Shown piece after piece: positions 24,755 through 36,770 of a stretch of DNA of 64,000 nucleotides. Source of the DNA: Pomphorhynchus laevis (lineage: Eukaryota > Acanthocephala > Palaeacanthocephala > Echinorhynchida > Pomphorhynchidae). The notes beneath the pieces were generated by a model. It had not been told where the DNA came from. It worked only from the letters and a program-made list of their open reading frames with translations, and searched no databases. The translations under genes and the position numbers were made by a program. How positions within the stretch are numbered: position 1 is the first letter of the stretch; every line of letters starts with the position of its first letter. The stretch covers positions 124,001 to 188,000 of the forward strand of contig WNNJ02001344.1 of NCBI GenBank assembly GCA_012934845.2, in the 5' to 3' direction.

Positions 24755-25150
24755 AAATCAGCTAACTGAGTCTATGTATTTAATATAAAAAATAATGATA
24801 ATAATGCTAAATCAACATTTTATAATTAAATAATAATAATAATTAATAATAATTAATAATTGTTATATAGAATTTTTTATAATTTATATCAAGTTAAAAT
24901 AAAAAATTGAAATTTAAAATAAAAGTCATTTTTTATGAATGACTAATAAATAAAATACAATGTGACAGAATATTAAAATTATTATTACTGAGCCTACGTA
25001 TTTAATATAAAAAATAATGATAATAATGCTAAATCAACATTTTATAATTAAATAATAAATAATTATAAATAATAAATAATTATTATAAGATTTTATATAA
25101 TTTATATCACGTTAAAATTTTAAATTTGAATTTGAAATAAAAGTCATTTT
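24755..25150 (-). mobile_element. Two Naiad 3' tails in tandem
   Basis: Two minus-strand copies of the family end (CTGAGTCTATGTATTTAATA and CTGAGCCTACGTATTTAATA), at 24,755-24,965 and 24,985-25,150. They lack the structured segment. They face a plus-strand tail at 25,150. Confidence 0.75.
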
Positions 25151-25465
25151 TAAATACATCATTAGCATGTATTTGGCCCCGCTGCTGTGTTGGGTAGAGG
25201 AATTAGGGGCCAAAACCTGATAGCATAGCAGTTCCTCATGATGACCTCTAATTCTTATTCTGATACAACGTCTGTTATTTATTAGTCAATTCATAGAAAT
25301 GACGTTTATTTTAAATTTCAATTTTTTATTTTAACTTGATTTAAATTATAAAAAATCTAAAAACAATTATTAATTTTATTATTTAATTATTAAATTTTGA
25401 TTTAGCATTATTATGTTTTGTTTATTTTAAAATTATATTAAATACGTAGACTCAGTTATCTATCT
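25150..25465 (+). mobile_element. Naiad 3' tail with well-preserved structured segment
   Basis: Runs from TACATCATTAGCATGTATTT through the structured segment (25,175-25,231) to the family end ATACGTAGACTCAGTTATCT. It is head to head with the two minus-strand tails before it. A perfect 21-bp-arm hairpin lies 17 bp beyond its end. Confidence 0.85.
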
Positions 25466-25481
25466 GATCTGCTAATTCAAC

Positions 25482-25531
25482 AAATCCACATATTGCCCGT
25501 ATCAATCAAGATACGGGCAATATGTGGATTT
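25482..25531. repeat. Perfect hairpin, 21-bp arms
   Basis: Arms 25482-25502 and 25511-25531 (ATCCACATATTGCCCGTAT and its complement), 8-nt loop. It sits immediately beyond a Naiad 3' end. Confidence 0.9.
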
Positions 25532-25555
25532 CTCAATATGTCATTTCTCGTGTCA

Positions 25556-28424
25556 ATAATCACACAAATTATGAAATAATCTTATCAAAATCCTTAATCT
25601 ACCAGATCAGATAATTATTATCTTTAAAAATAAAGATAAATAATTGTAAATAATAAATATTTATTCTGGTTGTGGCACGTCATTATCCTCACAGATATTG
25701 TTCGTATTCTTAATACAGCAGGGATGTATTCCTATTATCGGAAATGGTTCGCCATAAAACAATTATATAAAAATGTTGGCGTTAATCAATTGATATCAAT
25801 TTTAAGCAAAAATTAGCTGCTCTCAAGAGTCGTATTTAGAATTAAGACCTAGGAAAGTCATGTTTGGCAAACAAGACTTTGATTATAATTGAAATTTAAT
25901 TGCTCGTAATTTCAATCTGGCTTCTCGGAATACATTCATTTGTTGCAACGTTTTGCTTCTGGATTTATAGGGAGGGCTTTATCATCCCATATAAATATAT
26001 GTCTATATAGTATAATATTTATTTAATAGAAAAGCAGCAATAATCACACAAATTATGAAATAATCTTATCAAAATACTTAATCTATCAGATCAGATAATT
26101 ATTATCTTTAAAAATAAATGAATAATAATAAATAATAAATGATTGTTAAAATTTTATAATAAAAATACATTAGTCAAATACAACTTAATGACGTAATAGT
26201 ATAAACATTACAAAACCCATAATCTTCTTCTATTTAAATATATAGTTATTACAGGAACAAATATAATTATAATTATAATTTAATATAATTTAATATAAGT
26301 ATAAAATCAAAAATAATAATGCTAAAAAATTTTTATAATTAAAATACATGAGTCAAATACATGTTAATGACGTGTAAAATTTATTTAATTATAATTATTT
26401 TAAATAATTTATACCAAGATAAAATTTATAATTAAAATCAAAAATAAAAATCAATTTTTATATAGTATAATATTTATTTAATAGAAATATTATCATATAA
26501 AATATTATGCCATAATTTTCTTGAAGTGTCAAACTGTAAAGATTGATGTTTAAGGCATAATCTATTCTCTTTTAATTTTTAGTCATCTCATCTTAACATC
26601 CGTTTCATATTTCTAATGAAATTAATTTAATAATTATATTTTTTAGCGTTTTTTTTGTTTAAGAAAACATTTGGTACTACAAACCGATGCTTATCGTGAA
26701 ATGGGCAAATGACTTGTGGTTTCCAAATGGTCACCTAATTTGCTCGTAAATGGCTTATGAATGCAGCTGCATCAATTTTCTATTGATCCGAATGAATTTG
26801 TTCCAGCCTTAATTTATATAACACACGAAAAGAACAAAGGATAATTTTACTTATTAATTTCATATTTCCTTATCAGTCTATTAGAAAGTTCGAATAAATA
26901 TGGATTGGAAGAGAACCGTTGATTATCAAAACAATTTTTCTTAAATATCCTATATTTTAGTAGATATTTTTATAGTAAAATTGATAGTGAGATAACAAAA
27001 TGAAAAATATAACAGAAATATGTCTTCATTTATTGTAAATTTAGTAAAATTATACAACAGATTTGAATATAAACCAAAACACGAAAGGATTGATTGGTCT
27101 GCCGAATACTTTATTTAAACTGGAACGAAGCTTATAGAGGGCGAACATGTTCATGGTTGGATAAGTGGATTTCGAAAACCTTAGTATAACGTTATTTCAT
27201 TGTTTTCGTTTTAGAAACAATGAAGGACAAGCATTTAACCAATTTACCACTTGGTTCGATACTTTCAATTTTGTTTATTTACGATGTCAGTAGCTGCTGA
27301 TAAAACTCAAAATTTCAATTTGAATTAAATAATCTTTGATTGTTCCTCCTTCAATAAATAGCTGAAGATTGACCAGCTACATAAAGCTACAACTGATTGC
27401 CAAAATGAAGATTCTGAACTGACAAAATCGATATGTCATTATATACATTTCGTTTTGTGTGATACTGCACTCAAAACGATAAAATAAAATTTTAGAATAA
27501 AATTGAATGACGTAATAAACATACATAACGTTAGTAAAACATTATTTCTTCCGGCAACGAAATATTTTAAAATAAAAATGTTCTGTTTCCTTAAAATTTT
27601 ATTCGAATTTGGATTTAAATGATCGTTTTGATGTAAAGATTTAAAACGATAGAAGTTGATCATAAATAATAATTTACATCAGATTGTTTTATCTAAGAAA
27701 AGAGTCATCTGACATTAAAACCTACTTATAATCCGCGTTGTCTATTTATGATCTTAATTCCAGTTGTCATAATCGATATACTACATCCTCATATCTTTAA
27801 AATAATCCAAAATTTGTAATTCTTTAGAAGTTACTAACGTCGGACTAAACTGTTCATTACGAGTCTGTTTGTAAATATAATCATTTGCGATTTTAAAGTC
27901 GGGAGTAGAAAATTTGATTTCTGCTAACTAATAGTACACTATACGAACAATATATGGCAAGAAAAATAACATGTTTGATTCAAATTATAGGTACAGTTGA
28001 AGTCTATTCGGAATTGGGATATTACTTTACATATTTTACGCTTTAAAATGAATGGGTGAAACGCGCGAGTGTCTTTTTGTCACCTTTTTACGTTAATAGA
28101 CATATTTGTGTTAAATATATTTCATTAAATGATATCATTATTTTATAATATAATCTAAAAACACTGTATAAGCAAAACTCAAATTATAAATGATCTTACA
28201 GGTTTTGTTGGGTACAGAATGCAGTCGCCTATAACCAAATACAAGCAGTTGGTATTTGTATCCATATGCACTTCATCAATTTCATTATAAAATGTTTCTA
28301 GATATGTCTGGTCGTCTTTAAATTTATAGTACCTTAACAAAGAGAAACTATTATACTTATTCTATGTTATTTGATTTTAAACGATTTTAATTTACAAAAT
28401 TAAAGCACAAAAGTTCTTCTTAGT
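25556..28424. other. AT-rich stretch with one direct repeat and no recognised gene
   Basis: A block of about 85 bases (ACACAAATTATGAAATAATC...ATCAGATAATTATTATC) at 25,556 recurs at 26,038 in direct orientation, and TATAGTATAATATTTATTTA recurs at 26,005 and 26,460. Nothing in 26,500-28,424 looks like an exon, RNA gene or known element. Confidence 0.5.
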
Positions 28425-28635
28425 CTATTCATAAAATATTGATTTTTATTTTAAATTTCAATTTTAAATTTTAACTTTATAACTATAAATTATATAAATT
28501 TTGATAAATTAATATAATTATATAAATTATTATATAAATTTTGTATAAATTTTGTAATTTATTATTTAATTATTTTTATAACATTATTTTTAATGTATAG
28601 GATAAAATACGTAGACTCAGCTGATCTGATTAATT
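28425..28635 (+). mobile_element. Naiad 3' tail, terminal part
   Basis: It begins at the block near GTCTATTCATAAAATATTGA and ends with AATACGTAGACTCAGCTGAT. The structured segment is absent. Confidence 0.7.
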
Positions 28636-29439
28636 TACTTGAGAAAATCAATAAATTCCAAAATCAAAATATTGTTTGTTATAACGTTTTGAATTTACTT
28701 ACCATAATTAAAGGACCAGGTATGTTTCCTCCGTTAAATCCCCTTCACACGCTTTAACTCCATTTGTTCTTTTAAATTCCATTTACTCTCTATAACCCGA
28801 TTTAACTTATTTTTCATTAGGTTACCCTTTTACTGTTTTTATCTGGAAACTCGTCGTTATAAAAAAATATATTAAAAATTAAGGGGACAGAGCGGGCTAA
28901 GGATTAAAGGGAGTTAAAGTTGATAAATGAAAGGGATTAAGTATTTATGCTTCCGAATTATATCCAAGTATCTAGTATTTCTTCATTATTTGAAAGTTCG
29001 GGTTCTAGCGTATCATAGAAATTTTCGTTTTAATTTATCTGTTTCAGATTCCCAATAGGGAAAAACAGGGTAGGAAAACGGGGCAGATGCGAATTTAATT
29101 ACTATTAGGAATTGATTTTTCAACAATAAATCTATTTGATATTTATTAATTATGTATCGTTTTTCTATTTGATGTTTTATAGCAGAAAAATCAAGTTTGA
29201 TAGCTAAAACTTAGAAATAAAATGTCATTCTTTATATTAATCATTCAGAAGGATTGATTTTAAATCTCAATGGACGTTTTCGATATTTTATACTTTTCAA
29301 AATATGATCAATCAGATCAGATAACAAATTAATATAAAGAAATTATAAATTATATAATTTATATAAGATTTTATACAATATATATTTATATAACGATAAA
29401 ATTTATATAATTTTTCATTTCATCGTTATTTACATAACG
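28636..29439. other. AT-rich stretch with loosely inverted pyrimidine and purine tracts
   Basis: A pyrimidine-rich tract at about 28,720-28,800 (TTTAACTCCATTTG) is loosely matched by a purine-rich tract at about 28,880-28,940 (AAAGGGAGTTAAAG). No gene seen. Confidence 0.4.
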
Positions 29440-29600
29440 ATGAAATGGGATGGGAAGTGTATATGGTGACAGGATCAGTGGGTGGAGAAAGGGCATGGAA
29501 AACGACGGGGTAGTTTGAGTGGACGTGTTTGTGGTTGATATGTGCTGAGGGGAGAGGTTGCAGATTAGTTTGTTGCCACTAAATCCACAGGCGAATTGAG
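29440..29600 (-). mobile_element. L2-like LINE, 5' ORF1 fragment
   Basis: The segment around GGGATGGGAAGTGTATATGG through TTTGTTGCCACTAAATCCAC matches 55,133-55,285 in the same orientation, with substitutions. At 55 kb that segment encodes the start of LINE ORF1 on the minus strand. Only this short piece is present here. Confidence 0.7.
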
Positions 29601-29770
29601 AAACTGATTTATAAGAAATAATGCATGATACGTTTGATCGTTATTCACTAACACCCTACCCCCCATAAGTGTAATTTAAATAAAGAAATCTTTATTTCAA
29701 TAAAGAAATTTTAATTTGAATTAAAATTAATATAAAAAGCAAACATCGATTAAATTTTAAATCTTTAAAA

Positions 29771-29917
29771 TTACATGAAATCGTGTTCAGTTGGTAAAAC
29801 TCTTTGCGATCCATCAAATATTCTGTGTATATCCTTTCTTTTAAATAAAGTTTTTAAATAAATGTACCCAGCAACTCTGTTTCTATCTTCATCAAGAGCG
29901 TCAACGTATAAAAATGC
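29771..29917 (-). CDS. Possible terminal exon of an unidentified gene
   Basis: After an acceptor (TTCATTAG) on the minus strand there are 48 open codons and a TAA: AFLYVDALDEDRNRVAGYI, then KRKDIHRIFDGSQRVLPTE, then HDFM. The charged composition looks like real protein and unlike neighbouring AT-rich DNA. I do not recognise the family. Candidate upstream pieces with good splice sites on the same strand lie at about 32,865-32,890 and 33,004-33,056 (the latter reads TFSTTGSTNQYNVDEEK), but I cannot link them. A chance ORF is possible. Confidence 0.33.
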   Translation of the reverse strand, partial: AFLYVDALDEDRNRVAGYIYLKTLFKRKDIHRIFDGSQRVLPTEHDFM

Positions 29918-31319
29918 CTAATGAACGTATAAAGTATATGACAGTATGTCACTAATGCAGTATGTTGAATTAGCGAATAATATCAATTTACTTAAATCAA
30001 TTTATCAATTAATTAAAATATAACATAATTTAAAACCGAAATTTCACATTGTAATTTTATTATGCCTAATGATTAGATGAGTTTTTGACTTAAATATTAT
30101 CAAACAATATAAAGTAATATTAATTAAATATAAAATTATATTGATTATAATTAATATATTAATTAAAAGTTTATTTCTAATCAATAATTCTTTAGAATTA
30201 TATTAATCAAAATAAAATATCAATTTAAATTAAGAGGAAGGAATACTTTATTTTCTATTAAAAGTATTTTTCGTTGGCAAATTTTACTTTATTCAAATGC
30301 ATTTATTAAAATTTAACAAAAGTTCATTGACGCCAATAAACTTTTACAATTAAACCAGATTCAGATGTTGATAGAATTCATCATAGAGTTATCGATGCAT
30401 GAATTATTATTCCTACCATTGGATATCACTACCATTGCCGTCTATCGAACTTTCAAAGTCAAGCTTCCCCAATATATTTTAATATATTTTAATATCAAAA
30501 TATTATATCATTTAATTAACATGTGATTGGCTTTACTTGAATATTAAATAAATAATTAGTCAAGTTTCGTATATAAATATACGGTTAATATTTTATTAAT
30601 GTAAGAAATGCTTTGAGAGAAATAAAGAGATTATGCACTCGATTTTTATGATATAACGGTGACTAATGCCATCATCTCCAGGAAATATAGTGTTAGAATT
30701 TTTTGAGTGCAAACTATCGTTATTGCCAAGGCATCATCAGAACAGAAATTTATAAGCACAGACATGTGTTTGCTTCGAATAGCAACCAAATCAAAATTCG
30801 AATTTTGTAGTTTGGAATTTTTCAATGTAATACCACATTACGTGGGTATTAAAACCCATATTTGGCTTTATTTATGACTAGACTAATTACTTTGATAAAT
30901 ATTTGGTAAATCTAATAATTTGTTTAATCAGGGTAAATAAAAGCCAATAATTAATCGTATAAAATTAATTTCGCGAATGTCATGACAAATAGTATTTCGA
31001 AGACTTTTAGTTTGTTAACATCCCAAAGCCAATTAATTATCTAATTTATCGGATTTAGTGGTTTGAACGCTGTCTACAGGTTTATTTGCGGTATTTAGCT
31101 TAACAAGGTATCTCGTAGATTATGTAAGGCGGATCAAATCTAAGTTGTTTTCGAAAAACCCTAACAATTAATGCGTAGGTCTCTGAATTAGCATGACGAT
31201 TATTTTAAAGTGGCTAAAACATCTTTCTGTGTTAAGCTGTGATTTAGTGCTAAACGTTCTGAACGTTTTATGTTGACAAATTATAATTATTTCAATAACG
31301 AAATCTTATACAACTATAC
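29918..31319. other. AT-rich stretch with a CTGATGATG box
   Basis: No gene recognised. On the minus strand at about 30,718-30,755 lies CTGATGATGCCTTGGCAATA, one of several similar boxes in the window. Confidence 0.4.
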
Positions 31320-31565
31320 CTATCATAATCGTTAATTAATCTCTGATTTATTGAACAAATGATATCTTTAGAAAACTTTCTTATATTTACATAAAGATCT
31401 TATAGCTTATTAGCTCTTAAAAGTTGTTTAATATTTCTAATTGTTCATAAATATACTTATCTATTTTAATATTTTTAAGTTCATTTTCCTTATTCCTTTT
31501 ATCGCCATGACTTTTTGGCTTTCGTTTAACCGGATTATTATAATATAATTGTTTATTATTTAATA
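31320..31565 (-). mobile_element. Naiad fragment (linker between nuclease and RT)
   Basis: Corresponds to about 42,675-42,905 of the intact element, residues about 170-250, including the basic stretch after the nuclease (GGCTTTCGTTTAACCGGATT on the plus strand). Diverged, and isolated from other Naiad pieces. Confidence 0.8.
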
Positions 31566-33200
31566 TTTAATTATAACAAAATATATAATTATAACAAATT
31601 ATAATTATTTTAATAACGAAATCTTGAATAAAGTAATAAACAATAAATTAATTCCCAAAATGTATTTATGTTATGATATTTGACCTGTGAACAAGGAATA
31701 TAAACAAAATTAATCTGAAGAATTATTTACTTCGCTTAAATGTTCGACGTTTGTCAAACTAGCAATAACAATCATATGAGTCATTTATTAACTTAATGAT
31801 TTATATGAATCATTAATTGACATATAATTTATATGAGTCCTTAATTGTCAGCAAAACGTTTTATTGCGAGATAATGATCCTTTTAATTTACATATCATTA
31901 ACAAATACATACATTTAAAAGTCTCTGTTGTATAGGAGTCCATCGTTTAAATAAAGCTGTGAGAAAATGATCATTTCGCTTAATTGCCAAGTCCTATAAA
32001 CCAATAAAACTAAATTAAGATAGTATTCCACATATCCCTACTTTCTTCGGTTTTGGAATATAGAACTCCAATCGCTCTGCATCCTATATATCGGGAAATA
32101 TAATTAAAATGACGAACTTTAAATAAAATGACAACGTGAGCAAATCTAATTTACAAAACAAGAATGTTAATTTAAACCTGTTATGTTGAGTTGAGGAAAA
32201 TTGGTTGAAACCAGTCTAGTTTGGCAGTAACTACTGACGACGCTGAATCTTTATTCAAATGTGATGTATATTAATCATATTAATCGGATATAAAAAATAT
32301 CCGATTAAGGTATTTCCATTTTTAAATTTGTGTAGTTCAAATTCTTAGACTTCTTTAAGTGATCTGATGTGCACAAATTTTTTCAAAACATCGTGCAAAG
32401 TCAGTTTCTAAATTTAATAAAAACAAATGGACACAAGCACTTATCGGTAAAATTATAAGATCCTATTTTGTATTTGCTTTAATATGACTCAGTAGAATTT
32501 GTATATTCAATCCCTATAATATATGGCAAATTGGGGAGATTTTAAGCTAAGAACGAACAAATACTTACCATGTAAAATATATTTTTTATTAGATATGATT
32601 AATAACAATAAATATAATAATCAAATCGGCCTCATAAGCCGAGCTGATAAATATATTAAATACTAGTCAACTATATTCCTTTTATTAATTTATATTTTTT
32701 ATCAAAAATAATTATATTTTAAATTAGTATAAAAAGTATATTAATACATCGGTATCTGATAACTCGTTTGTATATATTATAAATATCTATTTCTTTCTTC
32801 TTAAATTTCTTTTAAATTGACAGGAACGAAGAAAATGAATAAAAAGTTTTTATTCCGAAAATGTTTACTACCTTTCGATAGAGACTGATATCATCTGTAG
32901 GAATTACAATTTTTATTCCATAATAATAAAATATTTTTACATAAAAATGTATAATTCAATATAATTGATGAACGATAAAACAATCTAAATTAAATACGTT
33001 TGTTACCTTTTCTTCATCTACGTTGTATTGATTTGTGCTGCCCGTCGTGGAAAATGTTGCTAAATTATACAAATGCCAATTAAGTTATCATATGAAATAT
33101 ATAATATTTAAAATATAAAATATATATTAAACATTTTAAATATTAAAATATAAAAATTAATATGAATATTTTAATATTAAAATATTAACATTTAATATTA
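31566..33200. other. AT-rich stretch, no firm feature
   Basis: Only the two short exon-like pieces at about 32,865-32,890 and 33,004-33,056 on the minus strand stand out, and neither can be assigned to a protein. Confidence 0.4.
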
Positions 33201-33201
33201 A

Positions 33202-33440
33202 TTACAAGAAGGCGAGGAAACAGGAATATTTATTTGACTAGAAAAATCCAATATTTCGACGGCACTACGGCACGTCATCTTCAGGGTTGTGTGTTTAAGC
33301 TGTAAATATTTTTTGTAGTATAACTACAAAAAATATTTACAGCTTAAACACACAACCCTGAAGATGACGTGCCGTAGTGCCGTCGAAATATTGGATTTTT
33401 CTAATCAAATAAATATTCCTGTTTCCTCGCCTTCTTGTAA
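33202..33440. mobile_element. Near-perfect 118-bp inverted repeat (foldback element)
   Basis: Arms 33202-33319 and 33323-33440 are complementary with a single mismatch, around a 3-nt loop. Outer ends read TTACAAGAAGGCGAGGAAAC. Each arm holds CTGAAGATGACGTGCCG, a short stem, then GAAATATTGG and AATAAA. The arms are GC-richer than their surroundings. It looks recent. It may be a snap-back insertion of one retroelement end or a MITE. Confidence 0.9.
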
Positions 33441-34329
33441 TAATTCGGATTGGAAACGAATTTTCTCTATTTAATATTAAATATTTTTTAATATTAAATG
33501 TTAATATTATATTTATATTATATATACTATTAATATAATATAATATATTATATTTATATTATAACATGTAATTGACTTCAATATCACTTTAATTTTATTA
33601 AAGAAATTATTGAATTTAGTACCGATAGATTGACAGTATATGAAATATAAAAGTAGCGATTTCTGAATTTTAAATTAGAAACAGATGCCAATATTACTAA
33701 TATTTCCAGTACATCCAATATTATTAGAAGTATTTCGCTATAGCGCCACATCATCAAAACGGTGATGATATTTAATTGTTATAAAGTAGAGCATACGAAC
33801 AAGAATATAGTCAATCTGGTTGAAGTCATTGCAATCTTGAATTAGTTAAAATTATAACTGCAATGACCAAGTCCAATATGCCTTGATTTATCTGCAGATC
33901 TGATCCTTCCAAAAAAACTTAAGCTTTGGCAAGCAAAATTGCGCAAAATAAAATTTATGTTGCCAAACTTATCTACTTTCTACGAGAAAAATTCATTGAA
34001 TCTGACAAATGGAATGCAATTATAACATATTTAAAATAATATTTGATCGTGCTAGCGGTAGACATTTCATCATACTTTCCTAATCTACCGGACATACCGT
34101 TTGCATTTGCCGAAATAGCGAACCAGAAACAAATTTAACCTTCACACTGAATTTGGCTTATTTGGCATCAATAATAATGGATTTTTTAATAAAAAAAACA
34201 TCATGCAGCTAATAAACAAATTAAAACTTCAGGAAAACAAGCAACATAAAACAGTTTTATAGATCAATATCCGCATAGTCTTCTTAGTCAGTTAGTTATC
34301 CAGTAGGATCAAGACTCACCAATATACAC
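33441..34329. other. AT-rich stretch with another CTGATGATG-like box
   Basis: On the minus strand at about 33,733-33,765 the sequence reads TTGATGATGTGGCGCTATAG then CGAAATAC. No gene recognised. Confidence 0.4.
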
Positions 34330-34645
34330 AAATGCGCTCCTTAAGGCTGAACCATTCAGGGACTCTCGCATACCTCAGGATCCAATTATGGTCGGTAGTC
34401 TCGACGTGAAGAGCTTCAGAAATCTTAGTATTTGCTCTGGGGACGTCCTCTTGAAAAGAACACTAATCCCGAGATTGCCCAGATGCATCAAAGGCTCATC
34501 AGAGCATTCCAATGGCAGACGTTGAGCCCGTTTCATAGCCCTTCTTGCTCTCTTCAAAACACTTTTGAACGAATTCAAGGCTAATCCGGCCGTCCGTTTA
34601 ACTGTAATGATAAACCCCAGATTTTTTACTTTTATTTGCACATCA
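34330..34645 (-). repeat. Dispersed repeat R, copy 1
   Basis: One of three copies (also 47.3 and 56.6 kb) sharing the core CTCGGGATTAGT...AAGAGGACGTCCCC and a following segment ending near ATTGGATCC. The minus strand is open for 93 codons and includes LGNLGISVLFKRTSPEQ then LRFLKLFTSRLPTI, and similar residues appear in the other copies. Class unknown. Confidence 0.65.
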
Positions 34646-35159
34646 TGACGCAACAAATTTGTATTAATATAGTTAAAATTTGCATCTATGCTCCAAAATG
34701 CGTTTCAAATTTTCCCATAAGTATGTAGCATGTGTGGTGAATTCGCAATATATTAAAGTAAATAAATACATAAAGATACATTTCATTAATTTTTAATTTA
34801 ATCAGAAACGATAATGTATTTTGCACAAAATATAGTTACATATTGTTTCGTGATTAAATATAGTTACATATTGTTTCGTGATTAAATATAAAGTTTTGGC
34901 TGCGTTTAGATTCACAACTTAATGTATCCTGTCTATCTAATATTCACATAATGATTTTAATAATCGTAATTTTATGGTAAAATTATAAGAATTATTAGAA
35001 TTATCATTTTATTTGAAATTATAAGTTGATTTTTTTCATATATTGAATGCTATTTTTAATTTAAAAGATATTTCTCAAAAGTCGCATTTATTATTTTGTA
35101 AATACGTAATCATAATGATTACGATTTATAACATTACCAAAACTACAGCAACTTAGTCA

Positions 35160-35246
35160 TATAAACGAAAATTTTACGGTTGGGATCTCCATATCATGGG
35201 AATTGTATCAAATGAATCGCAGCACTAAATAGGTTAAGAACCGCTG
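35160..35246. mobile_element. hAT (Charlie-like) terminal fragment
   Basis: The minus strand begins CAGCGGTTCTTAACCTATTT, close to the CAGNGGTTCTTAACC start of many hAT elements. CTTTATGG follows immediately outside and is repeated shortly after. Only this end is visible. Confidence 0.5.
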
Positions 35247-35449
35247 CTTTATGGTATCTTAAATTTTCTTTATGGTATCTTAATATGCATTTCTTTTTAG
35301 TACCTTTAATATTATCCAATCACTGAATAAAATAATTTCATTCAGTTAAAATGTGCATTCAAAACTTAATAAAAATAAAATTAGGATCAATAAAAATCAA
35401 AACAAAGAATCGTAAAGTATATAAATCATCAAAATATCATTAAAAATAT

Positions 35450-35695
35450 TTTTAAACCCTTAAATGAGCAATTTTTAAAAAGGACAATAAATAATAATAT
35501 ACATTGTGTTAGAATAAGACATTGCACTAGATAATCAAATTTCATCAGAGGATATACATCATTAGATGTATTTGGCCACAGTACTATATTGGTTTGATGA
35601 ACAGAGCTGTAGCATATCAGATCCTCCTGATGTCATTCACTCTTTATTTAAAAAATAATATGTTAACGACTAATCGCTTTATAGAAATACCGGGT
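35450..35695 (+). mobile_element. Naiad 3' tail, strongly degraded
   Basis: Recognisable by ACAATAAATAATAATATACA, TACATCATTAGATGTATTTG and CAGATCCTCCTGATG in the expected order. The helices of the structured segment are destroyed. Confidence 0.65.
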
Positions 35696-36479
35696 TATAA
35701 AAAATCTTTTTAAGATTAAGATATTGCTATTTTTAAATTTATAATACAAAATATGTCGCTTGTTAAATAATCTGATTCACTGATTTTAAGAAAGCATATA
35801 GGGATCTATACAAATACTCAATGTACATACACATTTAAGATGTTAAGTTACAGAAATTGCGGTGTTTATCAATAAAATATTTTCATATTTCAATTACATG
35901 AAATACAGAATTGCGCGCTAAATTAAAAAGATATAATTTAGCTAATAAATAAATTTGAACTTGATTATTCATAGCTAAAAAATCTTTGTTAGTGAACTGC
36001 GATTGTAATTTAATAGAACAAAGTCGCTAAAGTTTAAAAAATCACCACCATAGTCAACATATAGTAATTTAAAAATAAAATATCATAAACAATTCCAATA
36101 TGCATTTCCTAGAACTGAAAATTTTATATAAACTCTAATTCAACTTCTATGTTAATTTAAAAATCTATGATTTTATCTTCTCGGATACTGTTAAAAATAC
36201 GTATTTACGAAATAATAAATGCGTCTTTTGAGAAATATCTTTTAAATAGAAAATAGCACTCAGTATATAAAAAAATACACTTATAATTTCAAAAAAATGA
36301 TAATTTTAATAATTCTTATAATTTTACCATAAAATGATAGTAGTGAGTATTTAAAATTCAAAATTTAAAACTTTACTTTTTTCTTATATGACAGTAAACA
36401 AAAATGAGCATTTGTATTTCGTTCTTCAATTAAATATTACGAACTACCAGAATGGATCTCAAAATTTTATATTGAAAAA

Positions 36480-36770
36480 TTACAGTTCGTTGTTATCAAC
36501 TCCTTCCTCGTCGCTATCGTCTTCATTCTCGTCCTCATCAGAGTCCGTGTTCACGTAATCGTCCTCATCCTCTATAACGTAAGGACTGATGTCGTCATCG
36601 CTGATCTAATCAATGGCGAGCTTTACATTCCTTTTCTTCTTTCTGCTGGCGTTTTCGACCTTTGTCCATCCGTCGCCGTTATCGGCTTCAATTATCATCA
36701 TCTCTTCTCCCACGCTCATTGAGATAATTCCCTCACTAAATCCCTCTGACGAAAAGTACTGATCGGCCAA
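36480..36770 (-). CDS. Probable last exon(s) of a CIP4/FBP17/TOCA-like SH3 protein
   Basis: On the minus strand, after an acceptor (TTAGATAG), the sequence reads LADQYFSSEGFSEGIISMS, then VGEEMMIIEADNGDGWTKV. This is close to the first two thirds of the SH3 domain of F-BAR proteins (SEGTISM..GE...IEEDKGDGWTRV), which bind N-WASP and dynamin at curved membranes. The rest of the SH3 (EEGYVPTSY) is missing. Reading on meets a TAG at about 36,605. If a 57-nt GT-AG intron starting right after GWTK is removed, the frame continues into an acidic tail (ISDDDISPYVIEDEDD...EEGVDNNEL) with a stop at 36,480-36,482. No F-BAR exons were recognised nearby. It may be a pseudogene or an incomplete gene end. 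Confidence 0.5.

Larger units (their letters stand above)
34968..36338. mobile_element. 1.37-kb element with about 140-bp terminal inverted repeats and nested insertions
   Basis: 34,968-35,108 and 36,188-36,338 are inverted copies (shared blocks ATTTTATGGTAAAATTATAA, GATATTTCTCAAAAG, GTAAATACGTA). The interior has no transposase. It contains a hAT-like end at about 35,160-35,246 and a degraded Naiad 3' tail at about 35,450-35,695. Family not identified. Confidence 0.7.
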
